Assembly: GCA_000997385.1 (NCBI GenBank)
Contig: LCBT01000005.1
Coordinates: 1-59,262 of the forward strand
Origin: Candidatus Daviesbacteria bacterium GW2011_GWA1_41_61
GTDB lineage: Bacteria > Patescibacteriota > Microgenomatia > Daviesbacterales > UBA10151
DNA: 59,262 nucleotides
Reading direction: 5' to 3'
How positions within the stretch are numbered: position 1 is the stretch's first letter; every line of letters starts with the position of its first letter. Made by a program: the position numbers and the translations under genes. This document shows positions 46,887-58,400 of the stretch, piece by piece. The notes beneath the pieces are model-generated. The model was not told the origin of the DNA, did not search any database, and was given only the letters and a program-made list of their open reading frames with translations.

Positions 46887-48035
46887 TTAAAACAAGGCTT
46901 GAGCAATTTTTTCAAAATAATTGTCGCTACCTAAAGCGAGAAAGGTATGTTTAATGGGAAAAATATCTTTATTTCCTTTCTCTCCTTGAACCTTTATCTC
47001 TATACAAGTGTAACTTTTCTTGTAATCCTCTATTATCAAATCCACTTCCTTGCCTCCATATTCTCTGTAAAAATACAGATTAACTTTTATATTAGCTATT
47101 TTTCGTTGTTTGGTAATCTCCGACAAAATAAAGTTTTCCCAAACCCCGCCTTTGTCCGGACGAAGGTCAAGAGGCCGGAAATCCCGCACTAAAATATTGC
47201 GTATTCCCAAATCATAAAAGTAAAGTTTTCTATTTTCCGATACGGCACGCCTGATATTGGTTTTAAACGAAGGCAAGGGAATCAAAATATAGTTTTTGAT
47301 AAAAATTTCAATGTAATTTGCAACGGTGGTGACATTTGCTCCCAAACTACCGGCTATTTCTCTTATTGATACTTCCGATCCCAGCTGAAGAGCTATTTTA
47401 GTAAGAATATCCTTGGCAAGCTTAGTATTTTTCAGTTCATAAATGTTAATAATATCTTTTAAGATATAAGTATCCAGGATATTCTGCAAAAGATCGATCC
47501 GCTCCGATTCTGATAATTGATCTTGAGTATATATTTCCGGATAGGCACCAAATATCTGCAGTTTTTCTGCCAAACTACGCTCAAAGATTGGTCTTTCAGA
47601 CCCTCTTGTCTTTTTATTTTCGGCAATCTCGAAAATAGACAGCGGTAAACAGTATGTTTCAAAAAAGCGCCCGGTCATGGTATCAAAATCTTTAGATTGC
47701 TGACGAAGTTCGCTGCTGCCGCTAGCAATCACCTTTACCTTAAACTCATCATGAAGAAGTTTGAGCATCACTGTTGCTTCAGGATAATTTTGGACCTCAT
47801 CGATTAAGATGACCTTATTCTCTTTAACAATTTTTTCCAGGACTTCTTTGCGGGGAGCAAATTTTTCTCTGTCTGATTCAAGATCAAAGTTAAACCTGAC
47901 TACACTTAACTCTTTTGCCAGTTTGGAAAGTAAGGTTGTTTTACCGGAACGCCGGGGTCCCCAGATATACAATATTTTATAATTGTCATCTTTTAAGTAT
48001 TGATTTATGGTTTTTTCAATCGCCCGTTTTAACAT
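46887..48035 (-). CDS. AAA ATPase with DUF4143 C-terminus
   Basis: 382 residues. IWGPRRSGKTTLLSKLAKEL is Walker A, NKVILIDEVQNYP Walker B, ASGSSEL sensor 1. The C-terminal third (RRAVSENRKLYFYDLGIRN) and the nuclease-like KEVDLIIEDYKKSYTCIEIK match the AAA_14/DUF4143 family, common in bacteria and archaea, role unclear. Preceded by a pilin-type pseudogene and followed by the sugar kinase, so it stands alone. Confidence 0.9.
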   Translation of the reverse strand: MLKRAIEKTINQYLKDDNYKILYIWGPRRSGKTTLLSKLAKELSVVRFNFDLESDREKFAPRKEVLEKIVKENKVILIDEVQNYPEATVMLKLLHDEFKVKVIASGSSELRQQSKDFDTMTGRFFETYCLPLSIFEIAENKKTRGSERPIFERSLAEKLQIFGAYPEIYTQDQLSESERIDLLQNILDTYILKDIINIYELKNTKLAKDILTKIALQLGSEVSIREIAGSLGANVTTVANYIEIFIKNYILIPLPSFKTNIRRAVSENRKLYFYDLGIRNILVRDFRPLDLRPDKGGVWENFILSEITKQRKIANIKVNLYFYREYGGKEVDLIIEDYKKSYTCIEIKVQGEKGNKDIFPIKHTFLALGSDNYFEKIAQALF

Positions 48036-48113
48036 GAGTTTACTATATCATTTTACTACTAATTTGTATATTGTCAATATATAATTTAATAATAATTTGT
48101 ATAAAAAGGTGGA

Positions 48114-49206
48114 TTAGGGAATACAACCGTTGCCACCATTATACAAATTACTAATTTCAGGGCCAGAAAGAGCCCGGTTATAGACTCTCAAATCATCAAT
48201 TTTGCCTGCGAATAATCCATATCCATCATTGTGTATACCGATAACCAAAGGAACAACACCTAATGGATTCGATACTGATGAATATACTCCGCTAGTTTGT
48301 TCATTTGCGGGATTTCCACCATCAAGATAGAGTCTTAAAAAAGAGCTTCCTTTAAAAGTTGCTGCAACATAATGCCATACACCGGCTGAAACAGAACCTA
48401 TTGGTACCTGCGCTGAATTTCCAGACGTATCAACTCCTGAAGAAACCCAAATCACAAAATTAGCACCCCCATAACTTCTGCCAAAGTAAACACCATAGTC
48501 AATATCACCAACCTCCCGACGCCATTTGGAAAGTATCAGCTCCATATCCTGAGCAGGAAGACCAGTATTCTTCCATGAAGAAACATAAAACCATCCTGAA
48601 ATAGTAAACTCATTAGTAAATAAAGCATTGCTCACTGTACTAATATAATCATTACTTCCATCAAAATTTCCGGCATTTTTAAAAACACCTGTAGGATCTG
48701 GTGTATGCTGCGTTATATTGGCTCCACCATAAGCTGTGCCGTTATTACCATTCCCTGAACTGTCCCTCACTTCTCCAGGGGTACTATTCCAGTTAGTAGT
48801 TTCATCCATCTTCCAATAACCAACCAAACCATCATCTAAAGTACCGTTGGGATCACAAGAAGGAGGATGATAGGTACCATTATAGACTCCAATGGCTGTT
48901 AAATCTCCTCTCATGGAACTTTTACAAAAACAGGTTTGGGAGGGTGAGTTACAAGACCTTAAGGGATGGTTATCTAAAGCAGCACACAGTTGAAAAGAGG
49001 AGGTGGCAGATTGAGGTACACCAAAATAGCTTGATCCGTCCGGATCTTTAGGGATTACTCCTTCCGAAAAATCATTGGGATCCAGCTGCTGGTATAAAGA
49101 AGAACCATAATCAAACCTGGTCTCTAAATTTTTAGCCAGAGTATCAATATTAGACCTTCAAGGTAAAACCTGAGGATATCTCTTTAAGTCTAGGCAAGTT
49201 AGGCAT
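48114..49206 (-). pseudogene. Broken pilin-LamG gene missing the N-terminal helix
   Basis: A start at 49206 gives MPNLPRLKEISSGFTLKV and a stop; after GFTL the hydrophobic helix is deleted and the frame shifts. Another frame then stays open from about 49158 to 48114. Its first part (NIDTLAKNLETRFDYGSSLY) matches the pilin at 1-231 (about 82 of 85 bases between 1-85 and 49074-49158), and the end is a LamG-like domain (GLVGYWKMDETTNWNSTPGE, NFDGSNDYIS). An ATG at 48914 could give a 266-residue product without pilin signal. It is either dead, a silent cassette, or a local assembly error. Confidence 0.8.
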
Positions 49207-49259
49207 GATAGGAAAGGATGTACATCCATGATAACACTGACAGAAGGTAAACTTCAAGA

Positions 49260-50063
49260 TTAAACTCGAGGAGAAACCAGTATTAAAAAAACAAACTTCA
49301 CCAAGGCTTTAAACCTGGTAATTCTCCAAGGCTGGAGGATCAGTCTAAATAACCACTTAAAACCTAAATTCCAAATCCACCCCGGAGCTGACATTACTTC
49401 CCCGGAGATTTCATCAAAAGAACCCCCCACTCCCATAGCTACTTTTACTGGCAGATGAGGTAAATTTTTGGCAATCCACTTTTCTTGCTTCACCTGCCCA
49501 AAAGCCACAAAGAGAATATCAGTGTGACCGCTGGAATGGACCGAACCCGCCACTTCGTTTCCATCTAGATTCACTACCGGTCCATCTTCAGCTATTGTTA
49601 GCTTCAACCCCGGGTATTTCTTCTGAAGCTTTTGAGCTGCTTTTTTGACCACCCCCTCTTTCCCTCCCAAAAATCCCACACTAAAACCTTCTTGAGCTGC
49701 CCTCTGACAAAGCTTTTCCAAAAGATATACCCCTCCCACCACTGGGAAATGAGGCTTAGGCAAAAGTACTGGAAAAAGGAAAAAAGGCCAAAAGATGATC
49801 TTTTTTAACAAACTTTTTTGATTAAGCTCAAAGTTAGCCCAGCCTAATCTTAGGCTATCAGGAACAGCCAGGTCAGCGTTGTTTAGCACCTCCTTAAAAC
49901 GAGAGTCTTTTTGAGCCTTCATAATAAACTCCACATTGGTGGTCACGACATAATGTTTGTTCCGACCTTTAAGCCAGGTCATTATCTGCTCCGCTGCCTG
50001 ATGCAAATTGACCCTATCTATCCGAACTCCAAGGATATAGACTGGCTCCAATTTATCGTTCAT
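49260..50063 (-). CDS. WecG/TagA/CpsF-family glycosyltransferase
   Basis: 267 residues. VYILGVRIDRVNLHQAAEQI, NVEFIMKAQKDSRFKEVLNNADLAVPDS, FLGGKEGVVKKAAQKLQKKYPG and VAFGQVKQEKWIAKNLPHLPVKVAMGVGGSFDEISGE are the motifs of GT26. These transfer N-acetylmannosamine or similar sugars to lipid-linked glycans. It is divergent from mreB with a 117-bp gap, and lies between the broken pilin and mreB, in a cell-envelope region. Confidence 0.92.
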   Translation of the reverse strand: MNDKLEPVYILGVRIDRVNLHQAAEQIMTWLKGRNKHYVVTTNVEFIMKAQKDSRFKEVLNNADLAVPDSLRLGWANFELNQKSLLKKIIFWPFFLFPVLLPKPHFPVVGGVYLLEKLCQRAAQEGFSVGFLGGKEGVVKKAAQKLQKKYPGLKLTIAEDGPVVNLDGNEVAGSVHSSGHTDILFVAFGQVKQEKWIAKNLPHLPVKVAMGVGGSFDEISGEVMSAPGWIWNLGFKWLFRLILQPWRITRFKALVKFVFLILVSPRV

Positions 50064-50143
50064 ATAACCTAGTTTATCATGGAGAAGATGTTGGATGTTA
50101 TCTGACTTCCGATTAAGATCTACTTTGATGTCTTTAATAGAAC

Positions 50144-50172
50144 TTGTGATAGGGTTTTGGTTAAAGTATAGT
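50144..50172 (+). promoter_or_regulatory. Promoter of mreB, nearly leaderless
   Basis: TTGTGA (50144-50149), 17 bp, TATAGT (50167-50172), ending 8 bp before ATG at 50181. Confidence 0.6.
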
Positions 50173-50180
50173 GGCAGTGA

Positions 50181-51197
50181 ATGTTTAACTTTGGCAAACG
50201 CATCGGTATCGATTTAGGTACTGCTAACTCCCTAGTATATGTGGCTGGGGAAGGGATCATTTTAGATGAACCGACGGTCGTGGCAGTTGGTACTGATGAC
50301 AACCGGGTTTTAGCTGTTGGTAATGAAGCTAAAGAGATGTTGGGCCGGACTCCCGGCAATATTGCTGCTTCCCGACCCCTAAGAGATGGGGTCATTGCTG
50401 ACTATGTCATTACTGAAGCCATGTTGAGGTACTTTATTGACAAAGCCTGCGGCCGGTCCCGTCTGTTTAAACCCGAAGTGATGATCTGTGTCCCTGCCGG
50501 AGTAACCTCAGTAGAAAGAAGAGCTGTTTTAGACGCTACTCTTTCCGCTGGCGCCAAGACTGCTTATTTAATTGATGAGCCACTGGCTGCGGCTATTGGG
50601 GCTAAAATTCCCATTGCCAATCCTTCCGGCAATATGATTGTGGATATTGGCGGAGGAACCACTGGGGCAGCAGTGATCTGTTTGGGGGGAGTGGTGGTTC
50701 ACAATTCAGTTAGAGTGGGAGGTAATAAATTAGATGAAGCTATTCAATCTGGAGTCAAAAAACAGTACGGCCTCATTATTGGCGAAAATCAAGCTGAAGA
50801 GGTCAAAATTAGGATTGGCTCAGCCATCCCGGTTAAAGAAACCCACAATAAAACCATGCAAATCCGGGGGAGGGATACCGTCACTGGCCTGCCTAAAACC
50901 TTTGAGCTAACCACTAACGAAGTAGCAGAGATGCTTCAACCGGTCATCCAGAAGATTGTCTCGGCTGTCAAAGGAGTTCTGGAGCAGACCCCTCCGGAGT
51001 TGGCGTCTGACATTATTGATAAGGGTATTGTTTTTAGTGGCGGAACTTCCCAACTGAACAACTTAGACAAGTTAATGACTGAAGAGACAGGAGTCCCCTG
51101 CCATGTTGCCGAGAACCCTTTAATGTGCGTGGCCTTAGGTACAGGCCTAGCCCTGGAGAATTTGGATTTGTATAAAAGGAGTGTTAGTAAAAGATAG
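50181..51197 (+). CDS. mreB: Rod-shape actin homologue MreB
   Basis: 338 residues. MFNFGKRIGIDLGTANSLVYVAGEGIILDEPTVVA (phosphate 1), MIVDIGGGTTGAAVICLGG (phosphate 2), and DIIDKGIVFSGGTSQLNNLDKLM (adenosine motif) are all present at normal spacing. MreB forms filaments under the membrane and guides wall synthesis, here probably by the two class A PBPs. The next gene starts 1 bp after its stop. Confidence 0.97.
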   Translation: MFNFGKRIGIDLGTANSLVYVAGEGIILDEPTVVAVGTDDNRVLAVGNEAKEMLGRTPGNIAASRPLRDGVIADYVITEAMLRYFIDKACGRSRLFKPEVMICVPAGVTSVERRAVLDATLSAGAKTAYLIDEPLAAAIGAKIPIANPSGNMIVDIGGGTTGAAVICLGGVVVHNSVRVGGNKLDEAIQSGVKKQYGLIIGENQAEEVKIRIGSAIPVKETHNKTMQIRGRDTVTGLPKTFELTTNEVAEMLQPVIQKIVSAVKGVLEQTPPELASDIIDKGIVFSGGTSQLNNLDKLMTEETGVPCHVAENPLMCVALGTGLALENLDLYKRSVSKR

Positions 51198-51198
51198 G

Positions 51199-52425
51199 AT
51201 GAATATCGGATTTGATGCTTCCAGAAGCTTTATAGGCAAACGTACTGGCACTGAAAATTATTCCTATCAGGTTTTAAAACACCTGGCCCAGTTAGATCAT
51301 ACTAACAACTACTATATCTATCTAAGACCAGGAGCTGGTTTAGCCTTGCAAGGACAGACCCTGCAAGACTGGCCTGTAAATTTTAAATTTATTATCATCC
51401 CCTATCCCAGGCTTTGGACCCAGTTTGGTTTGGCTCTGCAAACTTTTAAAGATCCTTTGGATATTCTTTTTATTCCTGCCCATACCCTCCCTTTAATTAG
51501 AAAACCAGGGCTCAAAACAGTAGTTACTGTCCATGATTTAGGAGCCGAGTATCTCCCTCAAACTCATCAAATAAAACAAAGGCTCTATCTTTCCCTGATG
51601 ACTCACCACCAACTTAAATCCGCTACCCACCTCATTGCTGTCTCAGAGTCCACTAAAAAAGATCTCATCGCTAAGATCAAAATCCCGGAAAAAAAGATCT
51701 CAGTAATCTATGAAGGTTTCAACCAAGAGCTGTTTGCGCTCGTCAAAGATGATGTATTAAATAATGTTTTGAGAGAGTACGATCTGGTAAAAAATAGTTA
51801 CTTGTTATTTGTTGGGACTATCCAACCCAGGAAAAATTTGGAAAGATTAATTAGAGCCTACAAGGGTTACCTTGTGGGTGGCGCACAGGAGAGATCTCAG
51901 GTGTCGACCGCATCCCGACGTACGTCGGGAGAGGACGCACCTGAGATACCGAAGCGACAGGACCCGCAAGTTAAAAGTCTAAATCTTGTCTTAGCTGGCT
52001 CCAAAGGTTGGCTCTCTGATGAAATTTATCAGCTTCCTACAAAACTGGGGATAGAAGATGATGTTAAATTCCTAGGCTATGTCCCTGATAAACACCTTCC
52101 AGCTCTTTACTCCGGGGCCAAAGCCTTTCTCTACCCTTCCCTTTTTGAAGGTTTTGGACTGCCGATTTTGGAGGCCTTCTCCTGTGGTTGTCCAGTTTTA
52201 ACCTCCACTACCTCCTCCACCCCAGAGGTAGCAGGAGATGCAGCTATTTTAGTAAACCCTTACTCAGTGGATGATATCACCAGGGGTATCAAACAAATTA
52301 CCAACGATGAAAAACTTACCAATCAACTTGTAGCCAAAGGATTTGAACAAGTTAAAAAATTCAGTTGGGAAAAAGCAGCTAAGGAAACTCTCCAGATATT
52401 AATTGACACCGTTAAAAATTCCTAG
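51199..52425 (+). CDS. GT4-family glycosyltransferase with inserted repeat
   Basis: About 408 residues from ATG at 51199 (a GTG 18 bp upstream would overlap mreB). MNIGFDASRSFIGKRTGTEN start, YLLFVGTIQPRKNLERLIRA donor-binding turn, and LFEGFGLPILEAFSCGCPVLTS with the EX7E motif. In the middle an in-frame hairpin insertion (about 51884-51968) encodes QVSTASRRTSGEDAPEIPKR between the two Rossmann halves' first strand elements. Likely builds a surface glycan; follows mreB directly. Confidence 0.9.
   Translation: MNIGFDASRSFIGKRTGTENYSYQVLKHLAQLDHTNNYYIYLRPGAGLALQGQTLQDWPVNFKFIIIPYPRLWTQFGLALQTFKDPLDILFIPAHTLPLIRKPGLKTVVTVHDLGAEYLPQTHQIKQRLYLSLMTHHQLKSATHLIAVSESTKKDLIAKIKIPEKKISVIYEGFNQELFALVKDDVLNNVLREYDLVKNSYLLFVGTIQPRKNLERLIRAYKGYLVGGAQERSQVSTASRRTSGEDAPEIPKRQDPQVKSLNLVLAGSKGWLSDEIYQLPTKLGIEDDVKFLGYVPDKHLPALYSGAKAFLYPSLFEGFGLPILEAFSCGCPVLTSTTSSTPEVAGDAAILVNPYSVDDITRGIKQITNDEKLTNQLVAKGFEQVKKFSWEKAAKETLQILIDTVKNS
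51894..51968 (+). repeat. Constant-tail repeat inserted in the GT4 gene (family copy 3)
   Basis: Nested hairpin: ATCTCAGGTG (51894-51903) with CACCTGAGAT (51938-51947), and the perfect palindrome CCCGACGTACGTCGGG (51914-51929) at its tip. The 3' arm continues into GATACCGAAGCGACAGGACC, which matches the tgt/rplA tail at 20 of 23 bases. Confidence 0.75.
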
Positions 52426-52483
52426 GAATTACGCTTATTTTATATTTGACAACAATATAGAAAGATGTCATTGTAAAAGTAAG

Positions 52484-55400
52484 GTGAAAAAACTGTCCAT
52501 TGGCCAGCTGCCCACTATTTAGGGGTCTCCCCGGATACTTTAAGAAACTGGGAAAAAATAAGAAAAATATTCCCCCAAAGAAATGAGGGAGGAATTAGAA
52601 GATATAGTATAGCTGCGTTAAAAAGGCTACAGCAAACCCATCCCTCTTCCCCCCACCCTGGTTTAATGGAAGAGCTTGAAGAAAACAGCCAAAAGGTAGA
52701 GGAAATTATCTTCAAACAACCAAAAACAAACATTTCCAGCTTAGTTTATCTCAGTAGTGAGGAGGTCGATCCGGAAGTTAGTTATCAACAAAGCAAAAAG
52801 GGTTATTTTGGCCAGCTTAAAAAAATATTTTTTATTACCTCCTCGGCGGTAGTTATCTGCTTTTTAATTTTAGCTACTGTGGCTCACACCCCGGATGGCG
52901 GCCCTGAGCGAAGTCAAAGGGACTCCTCCGGGGTGAATAAAGCTGCTGTTTTAGCAGAGTCCACTACCAGGCAATATCTGGAGATTAACTCGGATGTATT
53001 TTTAGGTGGGGATTTAGTAGTAGGCAGGACTATCAATGGGGTTAACTTTGAAGCCTTAGAAGGAGGAGGAATTCAGATCTCGGATCTGTTAGGGACTACC
53101 TCTTTAAACATTACCGGTCAAGGTTTAACTTTAGATGAAGAGCTGGCAGCCGGTGGAGCTCCTACTGTGGAAGGGTTAAATTTAACCTCTACTAAAAACC
53201 AGGTTACCTTCTCTACCGGGATAACCGGTGTTTTAACCTGGACACCTGCCTCTTCTTCTAAAACTCTAACTTTACCCAATATCACTGATACCTTAGTTAC
53301 TAAAACCTCCACCGATACCTTATCTAATAAAACCATTAAATCAGGAGATTCCAATACTATCTCCGGATCATTTCCGGATATTACCGGTATCACCTCACTG
53401 GGTACTGTCTCTACCGGTACCTGGAACGGAACTAAGATAGGAACAGGCTATGGAGGAACAGGACTCACTACCTATACCAAAGGTGACGTACTATATTCTT
53501 CTGCCTCAGATACTTTATCTAAACTGACCATCGGCTCCTCAGGACAGGTGCTGGCTGTCTCCTCCGGTCTGCCGTCTTGGACTACCCTGTCCGGTTCGGG
53601 GATTACCGCTGATTCCATTGATTTTACAGAATTAGCTGATTCCATGACCTTGGATGCTGATTTAGCCATCTCCCCTTCTGCCTCTAATTATTCAGTAAGT
53701 ATTGATTCCGGGACACTGTATATTGATACTGCCAACAACAGAATAGGGATCAACGATACTACCCCTTCCTATTCCTTAGATGTGACAGGTGATGCCAACA
53801 TTACCGGGGCTTTAACAATTTCGGGAAATATTATTGGCCCATCCTCCGGTACTTTAGGTTATTGGTCCAAAGCCTCCGGGGTGGTCTATCCTACCACCTC
53901 TGCTACCGATGATGTAGCTATCGGTGGAACTACCTCTTCGGCTCCTTTTTTTGTAGATGGAGCCACAGGTGCTACCACCATAGCTCCTGATACCGGATCA
54001 ACTACTGCTTTAACTTTAAAAGCTGCCCCCTCCGGATCTTCCGATATCTTCCAAGTCCAAAACAACGCCGGGGATACCACCTACTTTGCCATTAACTCCT
54101 CCGGGCAACTTAATGCTTCTGCTTTTCAGCTGACTGATGCTGCCAAAGCCATAGTGGGTACTGCTGTTCCCGGAGCCTGGGCTAATATTGCTTCTGTGGC
54201 TACCAATGATTTTACCTACAGAAGAGCTGTCTCTGTCACAGCTACAGGTGATCTGGCTTCCAACTATGAAGTAACTTTGGATATTACCACAGCCTCTACT
54301 GCTAACCAGATCTATTCCAATACCTATGGACAATCTGATCCATATAAAGACTTCCGGTTATTCTATACCACCGATTCAGGATCAACTTATACAGAAGTGG
54401 GAAGGAATGTGACCAACTTCTCCTCCTCCCGAGTGACTTTAACCTTCCAGTTATCAGCAGCTATCTTAGATGGAGCTACCTCCTCTACCAACTACTACCT
54501 TTTCTACTCTAACTCTGCCTATGCTTCCATGACTACACCTTCTACCTATACCGGAGATATCCAGATAGATTCTTTGGATTCCCAGGCTTCCAACTATACC
54601 TCATCTGATACCACCCAATTCCCCATTTCTGATGAAGCCACAATTTACAGTGAAGGCTCAGGATCTTTAAAGATGCAGGCTACCCAGGATAACATTGGTA
54701 CCTTTTCTACTACTTCCCAGGGACAATTACCTGCTGCCAGAACCAACTTTGGTCTGACTGCCCCAACTTTAGGAGGTACCCAGTATGTTTATGCAGTAGG
54801 TGGATCATCTGATGGCACAGCTGCTAATGCTACTAATACTATTTACTATACTTCTGTTAACTCCTCCACCGGTAATATCGGGACTTTTACTACCAATACC
54901 AATAACTTAACTACTGCTTCCATGGATAACTCTGTAGCCCTAGCTACCCCTCCTTTTGATGGAGGCACAGGAGCAGATGGAACACTGGATCTATCTTTAG
55001 GCTCAGGAGCCGGAGGCTGTAATGGGACAGGACTAACCTGGACATCAGGTACTTCTACCTGTACTATTGCCACCGCTACCAAATCCACCTTTAACTTTAC
55101 TACCATCAATGTCTCTGCAGGTACCACTTTAACCACTGATGGACCAAAAACCACCTCCAACTTTCTCACTATCAAAGCTACAGGAAATGTAACAGTAGCT
55201 GGAACCATTAATTTAGCTGGAAAGGGATATAATGGAGGTTCTGGCTGCAATGCAGGTGATGGTCCTGGCGGTGGACAACAGGTATGTTTATCTCGTAGAG
55301 GTGCTGGTGGTGGAGGTTATGGGGGAGCAGGGGGAGCAGGGGGGTGTACTGGTAGCTATTGCCCAGCTGGCGCTGGAGGAAGCACTTACGTAACGGACGA

Positions 55401-58400
55401 TTCAGGGAGCGGAGGTGGTAGTGGAGCTGGAGGCACCACAGCTGGTGCCGGGGGAGAAGGCATAAAAATCATCAGTAGTGGTGACATTACAGCTAGTGGA
55501 ACAATAACTACCAATGGGGCACAAGGTACAAACACTACAACGCCCCCTGGTCCAGGAGGAGGTAGTGGTGGAAGGCTCTGGCTGCTCGGAAATACTTTAA
55601 CTATTTCAGGAACAATCACAGCAAGTGGAGGCAATGGTGGCAACGTCACGGCTGACTCTACTGATGGATCAGGCGGCGGAGGCGGCGGTGGAAGAATTAC
55701 TCTTGAATATTCAAATTTATCAACTACAGGATCCAACCTCAATACTTGCGCTTCCGACAATAATTGCATTAGCAAAGGAACTGGCGGTGTTAATACAAAC
55801 AACTCCTCCAACAATGGTGTTAATGGTAATGATGGTGTTTATACCACAACCCAATCCAATCCTACCTTCTTTGTCTTAGGAGGTAAAAACACTTCAGGTT
55901 CTGCTACTTCTACTATTTATCAGGCTACTGCTTCTACTACTGATGGGTCTATAGGAGCTTTTTCTACTTCTGCTGTTCCTTTACCTCAAGCTTTGTATGG
56001 ACATTCTTCTAATGTGGTAACTATTAATGGGGCTAATTATCTTTATGTTATTGGTGGTAATAATGGGACTTCGGACCAGACTACTGTCTATCAGGGAACA
56101 TTTTCCGGTTCTGATATCTCTGCTTTTTCTACTTCTGGCCAAACTCAGCTTTCCTCTGGCCTTTCCTACCACTCTACTGTTTTTGGGACTATTTCCAGTA
56201 CTAACTACTTTTGGGTAATAGGAGGATTAAATGGTTCTACTGCCCAATCTACTATCTATAAAGGAACTATTGATTCATCAGGCAATATCACTGCTTTAAC
56301 TACCACAGGCCAGGATAGTTTGCCTCAGGGATTATATGGAGCCCAGGCTTTTATGGGAACTGTGGGATCTACTAATTACCTTTGGGTGATAGGTGGACAT
56401 AATGGAACTTCCAGGCAAACTACAGTTTACAGATGTACCTTAGAAAGTGATGGGGATGTTACTCCTTCTTCTTGTGTAACTTTAGGCCAGACACAATTAT
56501 CTTCCGGTACCTACTTGGGAGGGGCTTTCACCTTTACTGATGACTCTTCCAATACCTATGGATATTTAATTGGAGGGACTAATTCTGCTGTTTCTTCTGC
56601 TGTTTCTAAAGTAACTTATGGGACTGTTGATCAAACTAGCTATTCTGCCTCCAGGACTATTACTTCTACCAGTTTATCCAATAAAAATGATCTGCAGTTT
56701 AAAGTTTATTCAAGTAGAACCGGTTCATATATGAATTTACAGTTTTATGATGCTACCGGTGGCTGGCAAACCTGTACTTTTACTGTTTCTTCTGCTTCTA
56801 CCTGGGAAACTAAAACCTGTGATATTTCCGGAGTATCTTCTGCCAATAAGGATGCTGTGACCAGCCTTAAAATAGCTGTTTCTTCCTCTTCCACCTCTGC
56901 CTGGACAGGATATTTTGATGATATTAATGGTTTAACAGAGGCCACTGGAGCTGATTCCACCTCTGCCGGTTCATCTAATCTAGGTTCAGCTAATTTATCA
57001 CTTAATGCCCAAGGATCAGGGATCGTTCGGATTAACTACTCTGATCCATCAGATCCTACCAACTTTCCCAGCTTAGCAGGATCAGGGGGAATGATTGTCT
57101 ACAACGGTTCTAATACAGCCCTCTTTACTGTAGGATCAACCGGGGCTTTAACTGCTACCGGGGCTGTCTCAGGACTAACTGGTATTTCTTCCTCAGGGAC
57201 TATTACCTTCTCAGGACTAACTGCTTCCAGGGCAATATTCACTGATGCTTCTTCTAATTTAACTGCTACAGCTTTATCCTCAGTACTGGCAACTTCCATC
57301 TCTGATGAACAGGGATCAGGGGCTTTAGTCTTTGCTACCTCCCCCACTTTAACTACCCCTAATATTGGAGCAGCTACAGCTACTAGTATTAATAAAGTAA
57401 CTATGACTGCTCCTGCCACCTCTGCTACTTTAACCATTGCTGACGGCAAAACCTTGACCTCTTCTGCTTCTATCACTTTAACTGGAACTGATAGTTCAGC
57501 TCTATCACTAGCTAACAACTTAACCACCTCTGGAAACTATGCTTTGACTTTAACTACCACAGGCACCACCAATATTACCCTGCCTACCACCGGAACCCTG
57601 GCTACCTTAGCTGGAACTGAAACATTATCCAATAAAACCTTAACTGCTCCTAAATTTGCTGATTTAGGCTATCTAGCCGATTCCTCTGGTAATGAGCTGT
57701 TAATCCTGGACTTAAATGCTTCGGCTGTTAATGAGATCACTTTGGCTAACGCGGCTGCCACTGTTTCCCCTTCCCTTTCGGCTACCGGAGGTGATACCAA
57801 TATCTCCTTGACCTTAAACACCAAGGGCAGCGGTTCTTTGGTAGTGGGGACAACAACTGCCAATGCTGATAAGTTAGCTTTGCTTCCTGCATCCGGTGGA
57901 GCTTCTTCTTTTACCGGTACCTTTACCTCCGCGGATTTAACTGATAACAGAACCTGGACTTTACCTGATTCCACCGGCACTATTACTGTTTTAGGAAATA
58001 CTGTCAGCGGTTCCGGATCAGTAGTCCTGGCTACCTCTCCCACTTTAACTACCCCTAATATTGGTGTAGCTACTGCTACCAGTATCAATAAAGTAGCTAT
58101 TACTGAACCTGCTACCTCGGCCACTTTAACTTTAGCTGAGGGATCATCTTTAATCACCTCCGGAGCTTATGCTTTAACTTTAACCTCCACCGGTACTACT
58201 AACGTGACCTTACCTACCACCGGTACTTTAGCTACTTTGGCCGGATCTGAGACATTAACTAATAAAACCCTGGGAGCTACCAGCTTTTCAGGAAATCTAA
58301 CAGCCTCTAACACTTCGGTAGTTTCCGGTTCTCTGGTGGATGCTCCAGGAACAGGGACCTGTACCTCCCAAACTACCGGTACTACCCAGGCAGTACTGCA

